A stretch of DNA of 64,000 nt from Anthopleura xanthogrammica (Eukaryota; Cnidaria; Anthozoa; Actiniaria; Actiniidae). Positions within the stretch are counted from its first letter, which is position 1, and every line of letters starts with the position of its first letter. Below the pieces are notes generated by a model, which saw only the letters and a program-made list of their open reading frames with translations, was not told the DNA's origin and did no database searches. This document shows, piece after piece, positions 33,088-48,400 of this stretch. A program made the position numbers and the translations under genes. The stretch is taken from contig OZ025215.1 in assembly GCA_964019055.1 (NCBI GenBank), positions 11,871,611 through 11,935,610 of the forward strand, in the 5' to 3' direction.

Positions 33088-34162
33088 GATGATAAAACAT
33101 GTCCGCTTGAAGGTATAGGATTTATCTTGCTATTCTTGACTGTCAACTTCTCATTTCTTGTAGTACTATGAGAAGGCAGTACCTGGTTAAAATCATGAAT
33201 CTGGTTTCTCAATTAAAGAGCCTAGTTAACCCGAGAGCAACGAGATTAATTCAACACAAATTGTAGATACAGAAGTTAAAACAAAGCTTTGCGGAGGAAA
33301 TTTGAAAGCAGTCCATCTCACGCAAGTTAAAATAAAGGGTAAGTTGGTGTGATTATTAAACAGCAATAAATATCTCGACGCTGATCTTGCAAAACAATCG
33401 AAACTAGAAGAGGTCTAGGGGCATGCTCCCAATGAAATTCTTGAAATTAAAATTTGGTTTCCATAAATGCTATTTCCTACGTTGTGGGATATTTTCGGGG
33501 AGGGAAAAAAAAGAAGAAAGCCGGAAAGAAAGAAAAAAGCATCATAAACTAAGGGGCTAAGGATTGTTTCCATTTTTTTACTATTTTCTGCGAATAAATT
33601 TATACATCAAATTATGAACAAAGTAGCAAATAAAATGAAAATAAAGTTTAATTATATAAATTGATTGTAAATCTTAGTGGATTGTTGCATTTCACTACAA
33701 TTTAGCTAAAATTTATAAGCTTACAATAAATTTTAATACTAAATAGCTAAATTACTGGCTAATAGAGAATGTATTTTTTAGTGCATGATTATCATTATAC
33801 CATTTCACTGCAATTGTCTATACTATATATATGGTCCTGATATCCATTTCAAAGTTCTTTGAATTTCGCGGGACAACAACGAAATTTCATTTCGGAAAGC
33901 AACTTCTATAGATGTAGATGTAGACCTGCAACTTTTTCTTTCCTAATTTTTTTTTAATAAGCATTCTTGTTTTAAAAGGACGAAAATAATTTCTCCATAT
34001 TATAGCTTAGTTTTTACATGGGAATTCAGTTTCCCCCTACTACTATCCATTACCATTTTTTATTCATTTTTTCCTGCTTTAATTTATATTCATTTATTTT
34101 CTGTAATGGTATAAAGTATTATCAAACTATTAGTTGGCCAGAGGAAAATCTTCAATCAACAG

Positions 34163-36491
34163 TTAACAATCGGAGAAGTTGGCGTAGTCACTGAATGAGT
34201 CGAGATATTTCTGGATGATTTGGTAGCAGAAGGCGTACTGAGTCTGAAAATGAAGAGAAAATGTCACTTGGAAAATAGCAAAATTAAATGAAAAATTTCC
34301 ACTGCAGCTCATGATCAGATAATCGTGAATCAAGACTAATTGTTCCAAAATCAAATAGAATCATTGCGTTTTTAAAAGCTTTCGTATTTATTATTATTAT
34401 TTAAGTCTTACCAGTGATTCAACAACTCCTGGACGGTTTGAACGCATACATTTGATCACTTGAAACACATCAATGACTTGCTCTTGCTTCATTCTCTCCA
34501 AAATCGAAGATATTGCACAGAGCGTCCCACTTCGACCAACGCCATTACTGAAAAAATAAATGCACTGGTACTCGGTTGAAAAAATTACGAAACAGAAAAA
34601 CGTTGCAAAAAAGCTTTGGATGGTGTGGTTGCATTGGGTCATTAGCATGAGAGGTCAAGTTGGCCTTGATGTGTTGCTTTCCACGAGTAGTTTGATTTAC
34701 ACCTGTCTCATGCGCTTCCCTGTAGTGATTTTTTCCCTAATCCGTCAGGCCTTAGAATTAATTAGTAATACGGGGGGAGGGGGGGGGGAAAGGTTTATTT
34801 GATATGAAGCATCGTCGTTTTCAGTTCAGAGAAAGTTTAAGTTCACTTATCAGTGTTTTCGGAGATAACAAACCTGCACTGGACAATAAATGGCGTGACG
34901 TTTTTAGTTTTTCTTTGGGACTGTTGTACTTCATTTAACAATTCTAACACTGTCTGTGGCTTGTCGGGGATGCACTTGTTAACCCATTTCAAGTGCTGCA
35001 GGTGTTGAACACGAACACTCGACTGAAATAGTAATCGAAATTCATACTTTTAATTTCAAATTGTATGAGTAGGATTAATTCATATTTATTGTGTTTCGCT
35101 GGTTTACCGATTTGTATGACACCAGCAAGGTTCTTGCTACAACTTCCCGTGATGCACCGGCGTCTCGAGTGTTTTCTATTTGAACTATAACAGCACCGTA
35201 TTTCTCAGATCCTTCATGCGGCCAATACTGTGGAAACTGCTGTAATTACGAAGTATAAAATTAGTTGCAGAAATTAGATAAATACGAGATAGTCCTTTAT
35301 TTGGCAAAGGGCTTGAATTCTAAATCTTGATGAGGACTTACCTCATTTTCTTCTTCAAGTGTATTGAGCATCACAATTGTTTTAATGTCATAATTCACAA
35401 CCATGATCCAGAAATCTTCGATGGTGTTCTGTAATGGAGCTTGTGTGATGATGAAGGCGTTGCGCTCTCTGTAGGCCTGCACATTAATTTAGTGATAAAT
35501 GAAACGCTTAGCAATCATGGAGAAAGAAAACTCTGGGATGAGGAGAGCTTGTATAATGAAAACATTAGATGTAATGGCTTGAAGAATACATGCATATTGA
35601 AGTTCTGCAAAGCTTTGGAGTATATATATTTTAAAGTCTTACAAGATTTTTCCAATAATACATTTATCGTAGAAGACACTGATGCAGCATTGATCCTTTT
35701 ACTGCCAGAATGTGTACATGCATATACAGCTATTTCTAAAAAAAAAGTTTTAGAAGGTTTTGTTGCATGTTGCATGTTATAATTACTTGTTGCATGCTGC
35801 ATGTTGGAAAACTGACCTGCAGACAAAGTTTGGGGAATTACCATATTGTTGTGACCTTTTGCTCCTTGAATTCACATCACCCATACTGCAATTCGAGCTT
35901 GGTATGCAACAAGCAACAAAACCTTCACCAACCGTTTTTGAAATAGTTGTATATACATCCAGGAATTGTGCATCAGTGCTTTATTGGAACATTTTGTAAG
36001 TGTGTGTGATCGTCGGTATACATGCAACGACCACCACGCGTCAGTAAATCAGAGAAAATCATCATCATTATAACGTAGACGTTCAATAACCACCAATACA
36101 ACATCTTCAGTGATAAGACTAAAGTACTTACATGTGCAAAAGACGCATTGATATAATCCGTCTTCTCCGTATTTTCTCTCATCAACTGTACTCTGCTGTC
36201 ATTTACTTATTAGAAGAGAAATATTTGAACATAATTTAATACTTTTAAGGCTACTTGATAGCAAAACAGATAATACAATCTTAGAGTAGTGCAACATCTT
36301 TTAGGCCTTGTTTTTCTTGACTTTCTTGGGATAGCATAGTCCAGGTCTTAAATTTTGACAATTTTTGATGTAGAAATATTAAAATACGTACGAGGTACGA
36401 TATCAGCGTATCGGTTCTTGGACGCATTTTCCTTCGAACGAGCAACATCGCACTCGTCTTCTGCATAATCAGCTGTCACCACGTTCAGACG
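34163..36491 (-). CDS. RPTP-C degenerate PTP domain D2
   Basis: Seven exons from 36491-36392 to 34243-34163. The signature is [10 protein letters not shown] (exons 35022-34874 and 34547-34412). The WPD position reads KWVNK, so the Asp kept as WAD in B and D is Asn here, a further loss. Ends DYANFSDC with stop 34165-34163. Likely a non-catalytic regulatory domain. Confidence 0.87.
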
Positions 36492-39400
36492 CTGATATAA
36501 AAATGCCAAAAATTAACGATAGAAAAGTGACCATTAAAACCCAAGATTTCTGTTAACCGTGTTATTTCAAAATTACCTCAAATTCCAGTGCATAACCCGT
36601 TGCATTTTTCTGTGGATTCACTGTAGATAGCTTGTGCATCGTAGACTGCAGGTTACAGGCTTGTATTTCTGTGTTCCCGCAAGTGAGGGATTCCAATATA
36701 GCCAGATGTATGAAGATGTACTGCTCCTATTCGTTTTAAAATTACGGAAATGGTTTAAGATTGGCACAGAATGAGAACAAATTGAGAGAAGGGTTCTCTC
36801 CGCTTATGTCAAAGTAAGGCTTTGATTCTCTATTTGATCAGTTCACGTAAAAAATCGTGGTTATCGACAAGAATGATAAGCAAGTTGGATGTATTATTCC
36901 TTACATCAGTTTGGACCATGTTGGTCCTGTCTTTTCTGATCTTTGGGACGTAGTTTGCTATCTCGACATTTCGCAGCTTCTTTGCCCGTTCCAACATGGC
37001 GTCGATCACGATGTAACATCCCGTACGACCAATACCCGCGCTACAATATTAAAACCAAATGATAGTTCAACATGTATGTTATGTCTTTTGATTTATTTTT
37101 AATTATTCAAAATGGCGGCCGTGCCTTTGATAAATAATGAACTGTACAAAAGAAATGTTCAAATGACTGTATCATAAACAAGGTAAAAATGCATTATCAG
37201 AACCTGCAGTGTATTACGATTGGTCCTGAGTTCGGAGGATTCATTGCTTTAACTTTTCTTCGGAAAGCAAGAACGGATGTTGCATAATGTGGTACTCCTT
37301 TGTCAGGCCACACGGTGAACTGGAAGTGTAATACGTAACGCTGCTCGTCATTGTTAGTCTATTCCAGAAAAAATATATATGAACATATTTATATACAGCA
37401 ACCAGTGGACATGAATAAATCAATACAAATTTTCTAGTATCATTACTCGGGTTATTATAGAAAATCGCGCTCACTGATTACTCGAGAACTTCGGAATATT
37501 TTTCTATAACAACTACAGGTGAATATAGAACTGCGCGCGCTTCGTTAGTTTATACGTGCCTCTTTAAAACTACGAACTACATTTTAGAAATAAATCGATC
37601 AACGGGTTTTCTGGGCTACTGCATTATGTAAATCCATAATTCATTTTCAATGGTATGCATAGTTTACTGACCTTTTTCAGCAAGAACGTACGGATGATGT
37701 AATCTGGGAACGCTTCAGTCTTATGAATATTCACAGTTATGTCTCGGTACGTTTCACTACTTTCTGGCCAATACTGATGGCATTTGGTCTGAAAATCAAC
37801 AATCAATCATGATAAGATAGGAGAAGGGAACTGAGACTGATTAAAAACTATGTTTTATTACTTACCTTGCCCAGCTCTTTTAGATTGGTCAGCATAACTA
37901 TAGTACCAGTACTTTTCTCCCAAATCATTTGCCAAAAGTCTGCAAACGTTTGCTCTACCGGACCTTGATAAACGAGAAGATATGTTTTCATTATCTAACT
38001 ATATTCAGTAGAGTACAATCGTAGGAGGAAGCTGGAGCGAGTACAAGTATCCTGCTCTATAAATAGTTTACTTTCCGCGTTACGCAATTTGCAATATTTG
38101 GTCACAAAAATACTCGGATAACAAGATATATTTATTTAAATCTCAAACTTGTAACAAAATGAGTTGATTAGCTCGCAATGTCAAGAGCTAGCGTTGAAAC
38201 AATCCAGTAAAACAAGATGCCATGTTAACGTTGGATGCTGCTAAGGCGATGATTTAATTAAACTTTTCCTCCAACATGGCAATCTTATAGAAATAACCAG
38301 AGAAAATATGATACCTTGTGCAGCAATGTATTTACGTTTCGTTCCATCGAATCCCTGTCGATTAGATAATTTAACAAATGATTCTTAAACTACATTTTGC
38401 ATCAAATATAAGTCTTAGTTGATATCCTATTTGATACCTAGTCCGCAACACATTTGGCTTCAGCTCTCGTTGCCCTTCCTTACATATACTTGTAAACCAA
38501 CCAAGAGGAGGATCCAGTACTATCCCATCATGCATTACGACTGAGATATAACATTTTTCCATTTAAATAGCTGAAATGAGTATCTTCGAATCCTACAGCT
38601 GGCTACTTTTATGCTAAAGCAACACCTTAGTATTAGTATTATTATTACTAGAAGTATCAATTCAGAAATTATGCACATAAACCGGGGTTGAAACCAAAGA
38701 AAACTATAATAACCATGTAAAGGCACTTGGAATACTACTTGATCCTCCTCTGAAACCAACCCAATGCAGGTAGATTTAAAAAGATTTTACAAAGCTTGTT
38801 TGTCCTACTGCGGTGAGTCGTAAATATACTCCGGCTATACTCACAGTTATGTAGGAAGCGTTGATGTAATCAGAGTCCTTATTTCCATCAGTTCGTTCAA
38901 TAATCACACGAGAATGATCATCTGTAGAAAAATAAGCAAAACGTTTTGCGTTTTCAAATAACAGATAAGCTAGCATTTACATCTGTACTCACAAGGAATG
39001 ACGTTGCCGTATCTGTTTTTCTTCTTGTTAATCAGTTTTTGGGCAACTGACTTTGGAAACGCATAGGCATTTGGTAACTTCTGTCAAATAATAAGAGAGC
39101 ATGAATAAGAGAGGGAAACTATTTATGATCTCATGAAAACACTCGAACACTTTTATTGTTATTTTTTTGCGACTAAATATTCCTTAATGACATTCATATT
39201 GAGCATCAACAATTTTCACTAAGTTCTTGCCTTGTATTCTTCCTTCAGTCGTACGTAGTCCGTGGCCTTGGTCGATTTCACATACTCAGCATATTGATGT
39301 ACTGGGATTGGTTTGGTTTCGTTGTCTATAGCATCGTCATAAATGTTATCTTGACTGGTAAAAGATGCTTCTTAAAAGAAAAGAGTGAAACGCTTCTCAG

Positions 39401-42400
39401 GTATGTATTCTAATTTCTGACAGACACTGTCGTACTTAACCAAACAGCAGATGTGATTGAAGAATTGTTAGAGCAAGGTCAAATGTCGAACTTCACATGA
39501 GCCGAATGCATTGAAAACGATGGATAATAAGGTGGCCGTCTTTGATGTTGTTAGGTTCGGCTCATGTGAAGTTCGACGTTTGACCTTAATCTAACATAAT
39601 TGTAATATGAAAGAGCAATTTTTACATGAATTTTTATTGGCTGGAAAATTGCGTGAGCACTTTGTTCCCAATGTGCTCTGTGCAAGAAAATTCTGCTTGT
39701 AAGCCAAGAGATTAATCGATTCTGATAGGACACTGTCACGATCACGGTATGTTTTTTACTTTCAAACTAAATCAGCATCCAGACTCGCAAACATGCGATG
39801 TACTTGAGTACGTACCTGCAGTTGGAATAGCCACATCATTCGGTACTTCTTCATTTTCCTGACCGGTATTTACATTTCCACTTTGTGTGTCCCCAATGTC
39901 ATCAAGTGGGACCGTACTTTCTTTCCTCGAATATCTTTTTTGTCGGCGACTGAAAAAAAACAATATATATAAACCTGAAATTACACGTGCAAGAGGATTT
40001 GCTTGATTTCCTTTTGTGTTTACGTCATGCGCGTGCCTGAAACAAAGGATACCGTGTCTCCTTGTGCAAGACCAAGAATGACCTAGCTTCAGTAATTCTG
40101 GCTGTAAATAAGTAATGTAGTTACAAAATATCGCTAGATTTTCAAGACTTCTGTAAGACAAGCATTACATACGGTACCAGTGACTTTAAGTTCAAAAAGA
40201 GCTTTTATTTACCGTTTTATTAACACTATTAGAACTACCATTGCCAAGATGAGCAAAACACCGACCACAGCTCCTGCTACTGGACCAGCTGCGGAACCTC
40301 CTGTACCATTACCAGCACTGCCACTATTTTGCGCTGTGAATATAACATTCCGTTCGTCAAATAATTCGTAATAGATATCTTATTTTATTATCATTTTCGA
40401 GTTTTAGTTTTAGGTTTATTACTTACTCGCTCCCTCACGTCACATGAATCGTCACCAGAAATAATTTCATGGTTACCTTTCTTTATACAATAGTTTATTC
40501 TTAGGAATGGGCCCAAAGAGCATCTTGACCAAAATAATGATGACGATAATGATGATGGGGATACTGATCTTGCCCACAAGGAGAATTCGCAAAACTATTG
40601 GTTTCATCTTGACTGGCTAAAGTCATTTTCGTAAAAAAAGTTTTCTTTATGAATCAATTATAAATATTTTGTTGTTACTCACCGGCTACTTGCTTCATGT
40701 GCGGCAATTGTTAAATTTGTTGCGCAACGTTATTTTTTTATTTGCAAGAGGCTATTAAGCGAATGTTGCTCGTTATTACTCGACTAAGAGCAATAAATTG
40801 TGTTGCAAAGAAAGAACTCTCTTTACTCCTTGCGACAAACAGAGACAAAAATAAGTATATCCCGCCAAACATGAAAGCATACTGTTACTGCTTTTTTCAA
40901 CAGAAGCGGGAGACATAAGAATTGATGATATTCGGGATTGGAATTCATACCTTGAGATACTTTGATTGTAGCTACCACTGCTGCCTGGCCCGCGTAAATT
41001 GTCTTTAAAAAAATAGAGAAAGGGCAATAAGATCAATCAGTTTTAATAGTGAGCAAAAAAAATTTATGATAATTCTAAGTGTTCAATGTTTCGTAGCAAA
41101 TCTACTTACTCCTTGATGTTCAGTAATAGCTCTTTCTGCAATAGTATAGGTCTTTCCTTTGTCTAGTTGTACGTTTTCATATTTTCCGTATTTTTTATTG
41201 TCACCAACAGGAAAAGAATACTTGAACTCGTTTGGTTTCAGTTCTGCTGTGACGTAAGGGTCTTTTCCATCTTTGTGGTCACCGATATTTGTTGGTAAGT
41301 CACTGGCATCTTTGTTCCCTTTTATTACGATAACTTGATATGAACTGGAACATGTTAAGAGCAAGCCGAGGTTAACAAAGACAGTGTTACCAGGTGGTAC
41401 ACTTCACGTATAGACCCTTTGCACTAGTTCCCAACCTGGGGGTCAAAACAACTGAAAAATTCCCTTCTCCCTTCTCTTGAGAATTGAAATATTTCTTGAT
41501 GTTAATACTTTTCATTGTTTCGACCCCCAGGTTGGGAATTAGTGCAAGAGGTCTATATATAGCAGCGTAGGTGGATATTACTGATTTATACTAAACACAA
41601 GGGCTGCGAAGCACCTTCGGGGGGGGGGGGGTCTTAGGGTTTGAAAACTAAAGTTGAACGGTGGGGGAGGGGATATTAACATAATTTCGAAAGGCTACAT
41701 TACTCCAGCCCCCATTTTTGCAGTTTCCTCAAATACAAATGCGCTGTAACCCAACTGTAATCAAAAATCCCATAATGCGTTTTTATCCAAAATAATAACA
41801 AAAAGAATTATCAACAAATATTTACTCTTGTGACAAAAACTTCACTAATTTTCAAATTTCCAATGGTTCCTTACACTCACACAAAAATTGTGTTTGTATT
41901 ATATTATTTATATTATTGGATGTTATGTATCATATCTACCTGATTGGTCCATTGTTAGGATTAACTGACCATAATGGAACGTTAAACTTGTCCTTAAGAG
42001 ACACAGGACTACCTTCAGGCTTGACGGGTTCTATGAGATTAGAATATAAAATATATATCTTGCTTTAGTCAGTGAGACAGAAAGCAAAACCGGCATCATT
42101 GATGGTACTTACTGTCAATGTCTGTGTCTCCTGTACTTGTTGCACTCTTCTCACTCTTACCACATGCTGTTGACGCCGTTACCCAGAATTCATAGCTTGT
42201 ACCAGGCACTAGATCGTCGATTACCATGTTTGTTTGTGTTCCATTCTGCGTATAAGTCTTCGAAAATGAGTACTTTTTCCAGTATGATTTAGAACCTTTA
42301 ACATCAATCTAAATCGAGTGAACAGAACTTGTCCGTAATTTAAACATAAAATCAAATTTAGAAAATAAATTTAAATCTCATATCGTGAGGCTAACCTTTA

Positions 42401-45400
42401 TACTTAAGAAAATCGCCGAGTTACGACTAAATTGTTGGATATATAATACTGAGTATTATCAAATTACTGGAATTCTCCTGTAAACCGAGTATTTTTTCTT
42501 TTTTTTTTGACTAAAGTCTTGGTAGCTTTCAACTTACCATATATTCACCAACAACCAATGATAATGGCACAGGTTTTTTCCACATCACTTTAACAGAAGT
42601 CTTCGTAGGACTCTCAGCTTGTACATCAGTAGGCTTACCAGGCTCTGCAACAAAAAATCAATATTATTAGTTGTATTCTGAAAATGGTTTCCAAATGTCT
42701 CAAGAATATTAACTCACGCGATGTCAAAATGTTAATGGTGCTTTTGGGTCCTGGTCCAACACCTGTATAACCCCTGACAGATACTTTATAGTTTGCACAC
42801 AGTCTAAGGTCGTACAATGTATACTGGGTAGCATTAAGCACTGTTGTGGCATTAAGCATATCCTGTGATGATCTTCGTGAACGACGTCCCACAACAGCTA
42901 ATGACCAAAAGATCTCGTACTTAGTAACCACACCATTGCTTTGGGCTGTTGTTAACGGTTGCCAGGTAACCAGGAATGTTGTGTCGTTTATCTTTGTTGC
43001 TGTTGTATTTTGTGGACCAATATCAGGAACTAAGAGAAAGAAATTAAGGAAAATTGACGATATTTGCAATTGTAGAAAATTAAACTTTTGGACAAATAAA
43101 AGAAAACGGAGAAAATCTTTCTTAAAGAGAAACATTCATTGCTTTCTTCTCACCATCTTCTGCTGTCCTTATTATTGTAACGCTACTTGCAGGACCCACA
43201 TACAAAGTGTTTCGTACAGCCACTGATATGCTGTAGTCTGTGTACTTTCTAAGGTTCTTCAGCGTTACCATGTCAACAATACCCACATTAATCTCTTTCT
43301 CTGATCCGCCTTGTGGTTTGTAAAAGATTCTGAATCCAGCCATTGGGCCATGTAATAGATCTAACTGTGAGTACTGAAATAAACCACATATTCAGGTGAT
43401 CAGAGTTAGCGTTTAACACATTAAAGATAGAGCTTTCTACCGAAGACGTTCCACCTGAGCCTAGTTAGAAGTATCAAAAATAGTTTGGTTTATCTTCTAA
43501 TTAGATCACATCATATTATTATCATTCTCATTAAATCGTTGAAAATTTCCACCAATTTAAAATAGTCAAATTTAAGCTAATACTATAGTATATTTAGGAA
43601 GAGTAAGGAGGAATCAGTAGAAGTAGGAATTTAATAAAACTGATCAACTGGTACAATTAACAAGTTACCTAAGTACATATGATATATTGCTAGACTAGTC
43701 CCCGTTAAATAGGAACAATGGTCATGATAATGCAACTTGTTTTATATACACCTATTTCAATAAAGGTTGTCGCAGCCGAAAGTAACCAGCGACCAGCAAC
43801 ATTACAAGAATCGAAAAAGTTGCAGCCAACCATTACAAAACTATAACTAAAATGATCACGTCTAAATGATGAATTGAGTAAGGAGTAAAATACATATGGT
43901 CTTTGCCGTCTTGTGTTGTTGCTTGTTGCTTTCAGCTGCGACAACCTTTTTTCAAATAGGTGTATAACTCGAGATAGGCCTCATAAGTCGAGTCAATAAA
44001 TTAGTACTGGTATCACAATGCACCGTAGTTAATTATAAAGTAGTTCATTTTACCTGCAAAAGAATTTTGATACTTTGTGATGATAGTATAGTTGATCCAC
44101 TGATTGTTGGAACGCCTTGTGGCTCTATAATTTTCAAAATATATAATTAAAAACAAAGCGGGAAAATTAAGTAGAACCTCCACTGATAGCGGGATGTAAT
44201 CATGTAATAAAATGTAATAAAATGAATGTAATGAAATGAATTCAGTAGTACTGGCACGAATTTTGAAACCTACGTTTTTTGCTCGCTCACCTAATTCTTT
44301 AAAAGGCTGCGATCAAAAATTCCACATACAGTGATTGAGAACATAATATAAAACTAATTGTGTAGCTCTCAATTTCATATAATTGAAGCTAAAAAGTTCA
44401 CATAAAACCCACGATGATTTCATAAAAAGCAGAGAGGTTTGACAACGAAGACAGCATACAACTATAAACATCTTTTTAAAAAAAGACTATTCAACGATAT
44501 ATTTATATTCGAAATTGTTGACACTTTGTTTAACAAGGAAACCTGTAGCAAAGCTAATAGACACGATAGTAAATATCTTTCTATATAATCAAGTAATCTT
44601 AATGACAAATACCAGCAATTAGTGTTGAAGCATTTAGCCAACTGCTCCACAATCCTTGCCCCACAGCACTTATCACATTCATTCTGATGCTGTAGTTGGT
44701 GTAGGGCTTCAGGTGTTTTACAATGTAGTTAAAAGCAGGATTGTGTACATTATGGGTGATGATTGATCCGCTCTGATTATGGAGTTGTATGGTATAGGAG
44801 GTAATGGTACCAACGTCAACAGAAGCAGTCATTGCTGTCCAGCTCAATGTTATCGACCTCTTATTCGGTGATGCCGCTGTCACTTTTGGTGCTTCTGGTA
44901 CATCTGCAATATAAAGAGAGCCGAATTTATGAAGTCAAAGATTTATATTTTTTAGTGCAAAGCAAAAAATATTAATCCAGGATGAAATAAAAAATGCCGT
45001 TATTGCTTGACTTACTCAGATTCACCGTAACTTTCACCGATGCATCATCCATTCCTCCGCTTGGCACGTAGCTTGGGTACGTTGCTCTACACGTGTAGAA
45101 CGTGTTACAGACCACAGCTCGTGTGTTGGGATCTTGTCTTGTACAGTTGTACTTGGACACCACGTCTTCAGCAGAGATAAACTGTACTTGTAGTGTTGAT
45201 TGTGTTTCACCGTTGATCTTTGTTCCATTGTTAAACCACTGTATGTCAGGTGTTGGTTCACCAAGTACACTACATGTTAATGTAATAGAACTTCCTTTGA
45301 TGCTCTGAAGGATGAGGTCAGCAGTATCTAAAATTACTTTTGGAACAACAACTGAAATGACAATTAAATCATCGTCACTTAATAGAATTGAATACTTCTA

Positions 45401-48400
45401 TCAGATGTAGGAATCTCATTTCCGTTCCCGTCTGACTTACAAATATCGCATCCATAGAGATCAAATCGTAGACAATGTCTGCCCCCTGAGTTGTGGGTCT
45501 GAGGAATAATTCTGACATAACGTGCTGCTATTGGATGACGTAACCAGTTGACCTTGACGCCATTCCTATTGGTATTGCCTTCTAAATTCTAAAAAGTAAA
45601 CAAGAAATAATGGAAAAATCTATAACCAAATTTGAAATACTTTTATTGGTATTTTGAACAATATAGACTTTCTAAAAAACTCACAAATTTTAAAACCAGA
45701 GACACCAGTCATAAGAATTAGCTAGAAAAAGATGTACTCTTGAACCCTGGCATGATGAGACAAGACAGTTGTAAGTCCAGAAGCTATTACCTTGACAACC
45801 AGTCCTTCTTTGTAATCGTTCCAATTTGTGCTATCAAAGCTGTAGCTAACTTTGTAAGTAATCGTCCATTTATCTACGGTTTTGTCTCCTTGTGTTGCAA
45901 TACCTGTCACTGTCTTGACCTGTCCAAGGTTAACTTGTATGTATTCAGTATTGGATGTTGTGGAGCTGCACCATGACCAGCTGCCATACAGACGACCACG
46001 TGGGGCAGTATGGGAATTATCCGATGACGAAGATGACGTCATCTGTGAGTCTTTGATGTTAGAATTTTCCAGACCAAGAGATGAAACACAGCCTGTATTT
46101 TTAACAAAAAGAAATTGCCAGTTCCTATTTGTCAATTCATGAAAATCTAGATATATATGTATGGTAAATTTCGTATGAACGCGAAAACTCGCGGTACAGA
46201 AGTGCCTTCCCATGATCGTGACTAAGTAGTATTTTCGCGTGCTGTGTTCAAAGGGATTTCGTCAATTCCGTACCCTTCCGATTTCGCATGCTGTCATACG
46301 AAATCTACTTTATTGCAAGAAAGAGGACGGAGTGTAGCCCGGAGTAATGATGCAAGGACGTCTAGAGAATAGCATAGCACAACACATGCAGCATTGGAAG
46401 CAAAGAAAGGCATGTATCTCAGCAGAGAAGGGGACAGCAAGTATGGTTGTGAAGGCAACGCCTTTCTATATCAATGTCTGCTTTTGAAAAAGATCCACAA
46501 ACTTGCAGTGATATTGATAGCGGAGCTCAGGCGCGGGCCGAAGGCCCGTGCGAGCGGAGCACCATACTTAAGAAAAAATGGTAAACCATCGAGTTGATTT
46601 TTCATGGCTTGATTACGTCATCACCTTGTCCATACATACATACATCCATCCATCCATACATACATACATACATACATCCATACATACATACATACATACA
46701 TACATACATACATACATACATACATACATACATACATACATACATGCATGCATGCATGCATGCATGCATGCATGCATGCATGCATACATACATACATACA
46801 TACATACATACATACATACATACATACATACATACATACATACATACATAGTCAAAGATGGATCAATGCGAAAAATACGTTTAATCGAAGTCATGTCTGT
46901 CTTAAAGTGAACAAAAACAATTTTTCGACTTTAGCGACTTGCTAAAGAAGATTTAGCGAGGGAAGATTCTTACTTACGATGAAGTTTCGTGACTGAAACT
47001 TCAGTGAGAGAAAAAGTGGCCTGTAGTCCAGAAAACCTGATTATACTGCAAGAATAATATTTCAGTTCCGTAGAAAACACTTCATTGAAGGTAAATTAAT
47101 TAATGTTAACTAATATTTCGTAAAAAATCGACAAGAAATGTGTAAACTAGCTGTAGAAAGTCTCGACAAGCCAAGGACGTTGGTTCGGCAAATATTGTCA
47201 GAAAGACTTGGATAGTTTGTCGTTTTTACTGCATTCTAGATTTTTATCATCATTTTTTTCATTACTTGTGAACCAGAAAAGCGATATTTGAAGCTTTGAA
47301 GTTTGGTTTTTGATCCCATTTCAAGAATAAATGCTAAGATTTAGTAAAAAGACGTTAGCTTAGTTCTTTGAAAAAATATATTTGACGGCCAGCGAGCCTC
47401 ACGCGAGGAATTCTGATGTCAAAACAAGATTCCATATTTCATGATCATATGGATATTTTGACATTTTTATAGATAAGTTATTTTAATGTTGAATGAAATA
47501 AGAAAAAGGAATACATATTACACCAAATATTCGCTATTTATCGGACTTTTCCAGCTATTATTATTACACAATCGCAAAAATGATGAGCTTGTTTTTTTTT
47601 TATGGATAAGCTTATGTTTTTGTAAGATATTTCGCTCGATAATAAAGTTAAGAATAAATCTAAAAAATTTTTTTCAAAGACCAATTACTAACAAAGAAAA
47701 TTATTATCTTGCATTAATGAATATGTCTCTTGTTGCATGTGAAGTTCAAGTGAATGTAAGCTTAAGCTTATCAGTAATATTTTTCGACAAATTTCAGTGT
47801 AGTTCACTTTCCACCCAAAAAAATCTTATAACTTTACATTTGCTGAATAAAATCCTTTGTTCTATACATATATGTGTTCATATATTCTATAATCTATATT
47901 TTTTTATCGAATTGAAACGTTTTCTAATGCTTTTGAAGGCTTAAAATAATGGTTTTTCTTTCAGTTTTTTCTTCTGGGTTCTGGTAAAGAAGTGGTCACG
48001 CTGTAACCGGCGTTATTCCGCGTCACACAATTGTCACGTTTTTAGCACTATATATACTATTTATGGGAGCTCCGCTTTTAGGCAGTGCCTAAATCTATAT
48101 ATTACACATGCCTCTTTACCTCCTTTCTGAGAAATATGATGCTTCTTGATCAAATAGGATTTGCAAATCGTATTCCAAAATTCTTTTGCTTGACAGCATA
48201 TGGATTAAAATAGCTATCACGCACACCTCCCGATATATTAGTACCTGATGCAATTCCCTTGAATTCAATCCTCATACTCTTATGTCTGTTATATGTAATT
48301 GGCTGTACACGAACAAACTTGGCCTTGAATCGGTTCGTTATCGAATTGGAAACAACTGATGTTTTGTCTGTATTCCCTGTAAACTCCTACATGTAATTAG

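Larger units (their letters stand above)
29953..34162. other. Long spacer left of RPTP-C stop; repeats only
   Basis: No gene seen on either strand. Contains palindromic elements at 31107-31209, 31381-31537 and 32359-33087, a TTA microsatellite at 31266-31334, a purine-rich stretch around 31620-31990, and at about 33580-33830 a relative of the AT-rich units that follow RPTP-B and RPTP-D. Confidence 0.65.

Noticed and set aside
46524..46560. GC-rich palindrome as a transcription terminator or CRISPR repeat
   Set aside because: It is the end of an interspersed element in an animal genome; no array or bacterial context exists.
46578..46945. Several overlapping frames of Tyr-Ile-His or Met-Tyr-Val-Cys repeats
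   Set aside because: They are translations of the CATA/CATG satellite.
47486..47944. 152-codon open frame inside the 1.5-kb element
   Set aside because: Low-complexity Phe/Leu/Ile-rich translation from AT-rich DNA; the inverse copy at 49950-51430 does not keep the frame and no family is recognisable.
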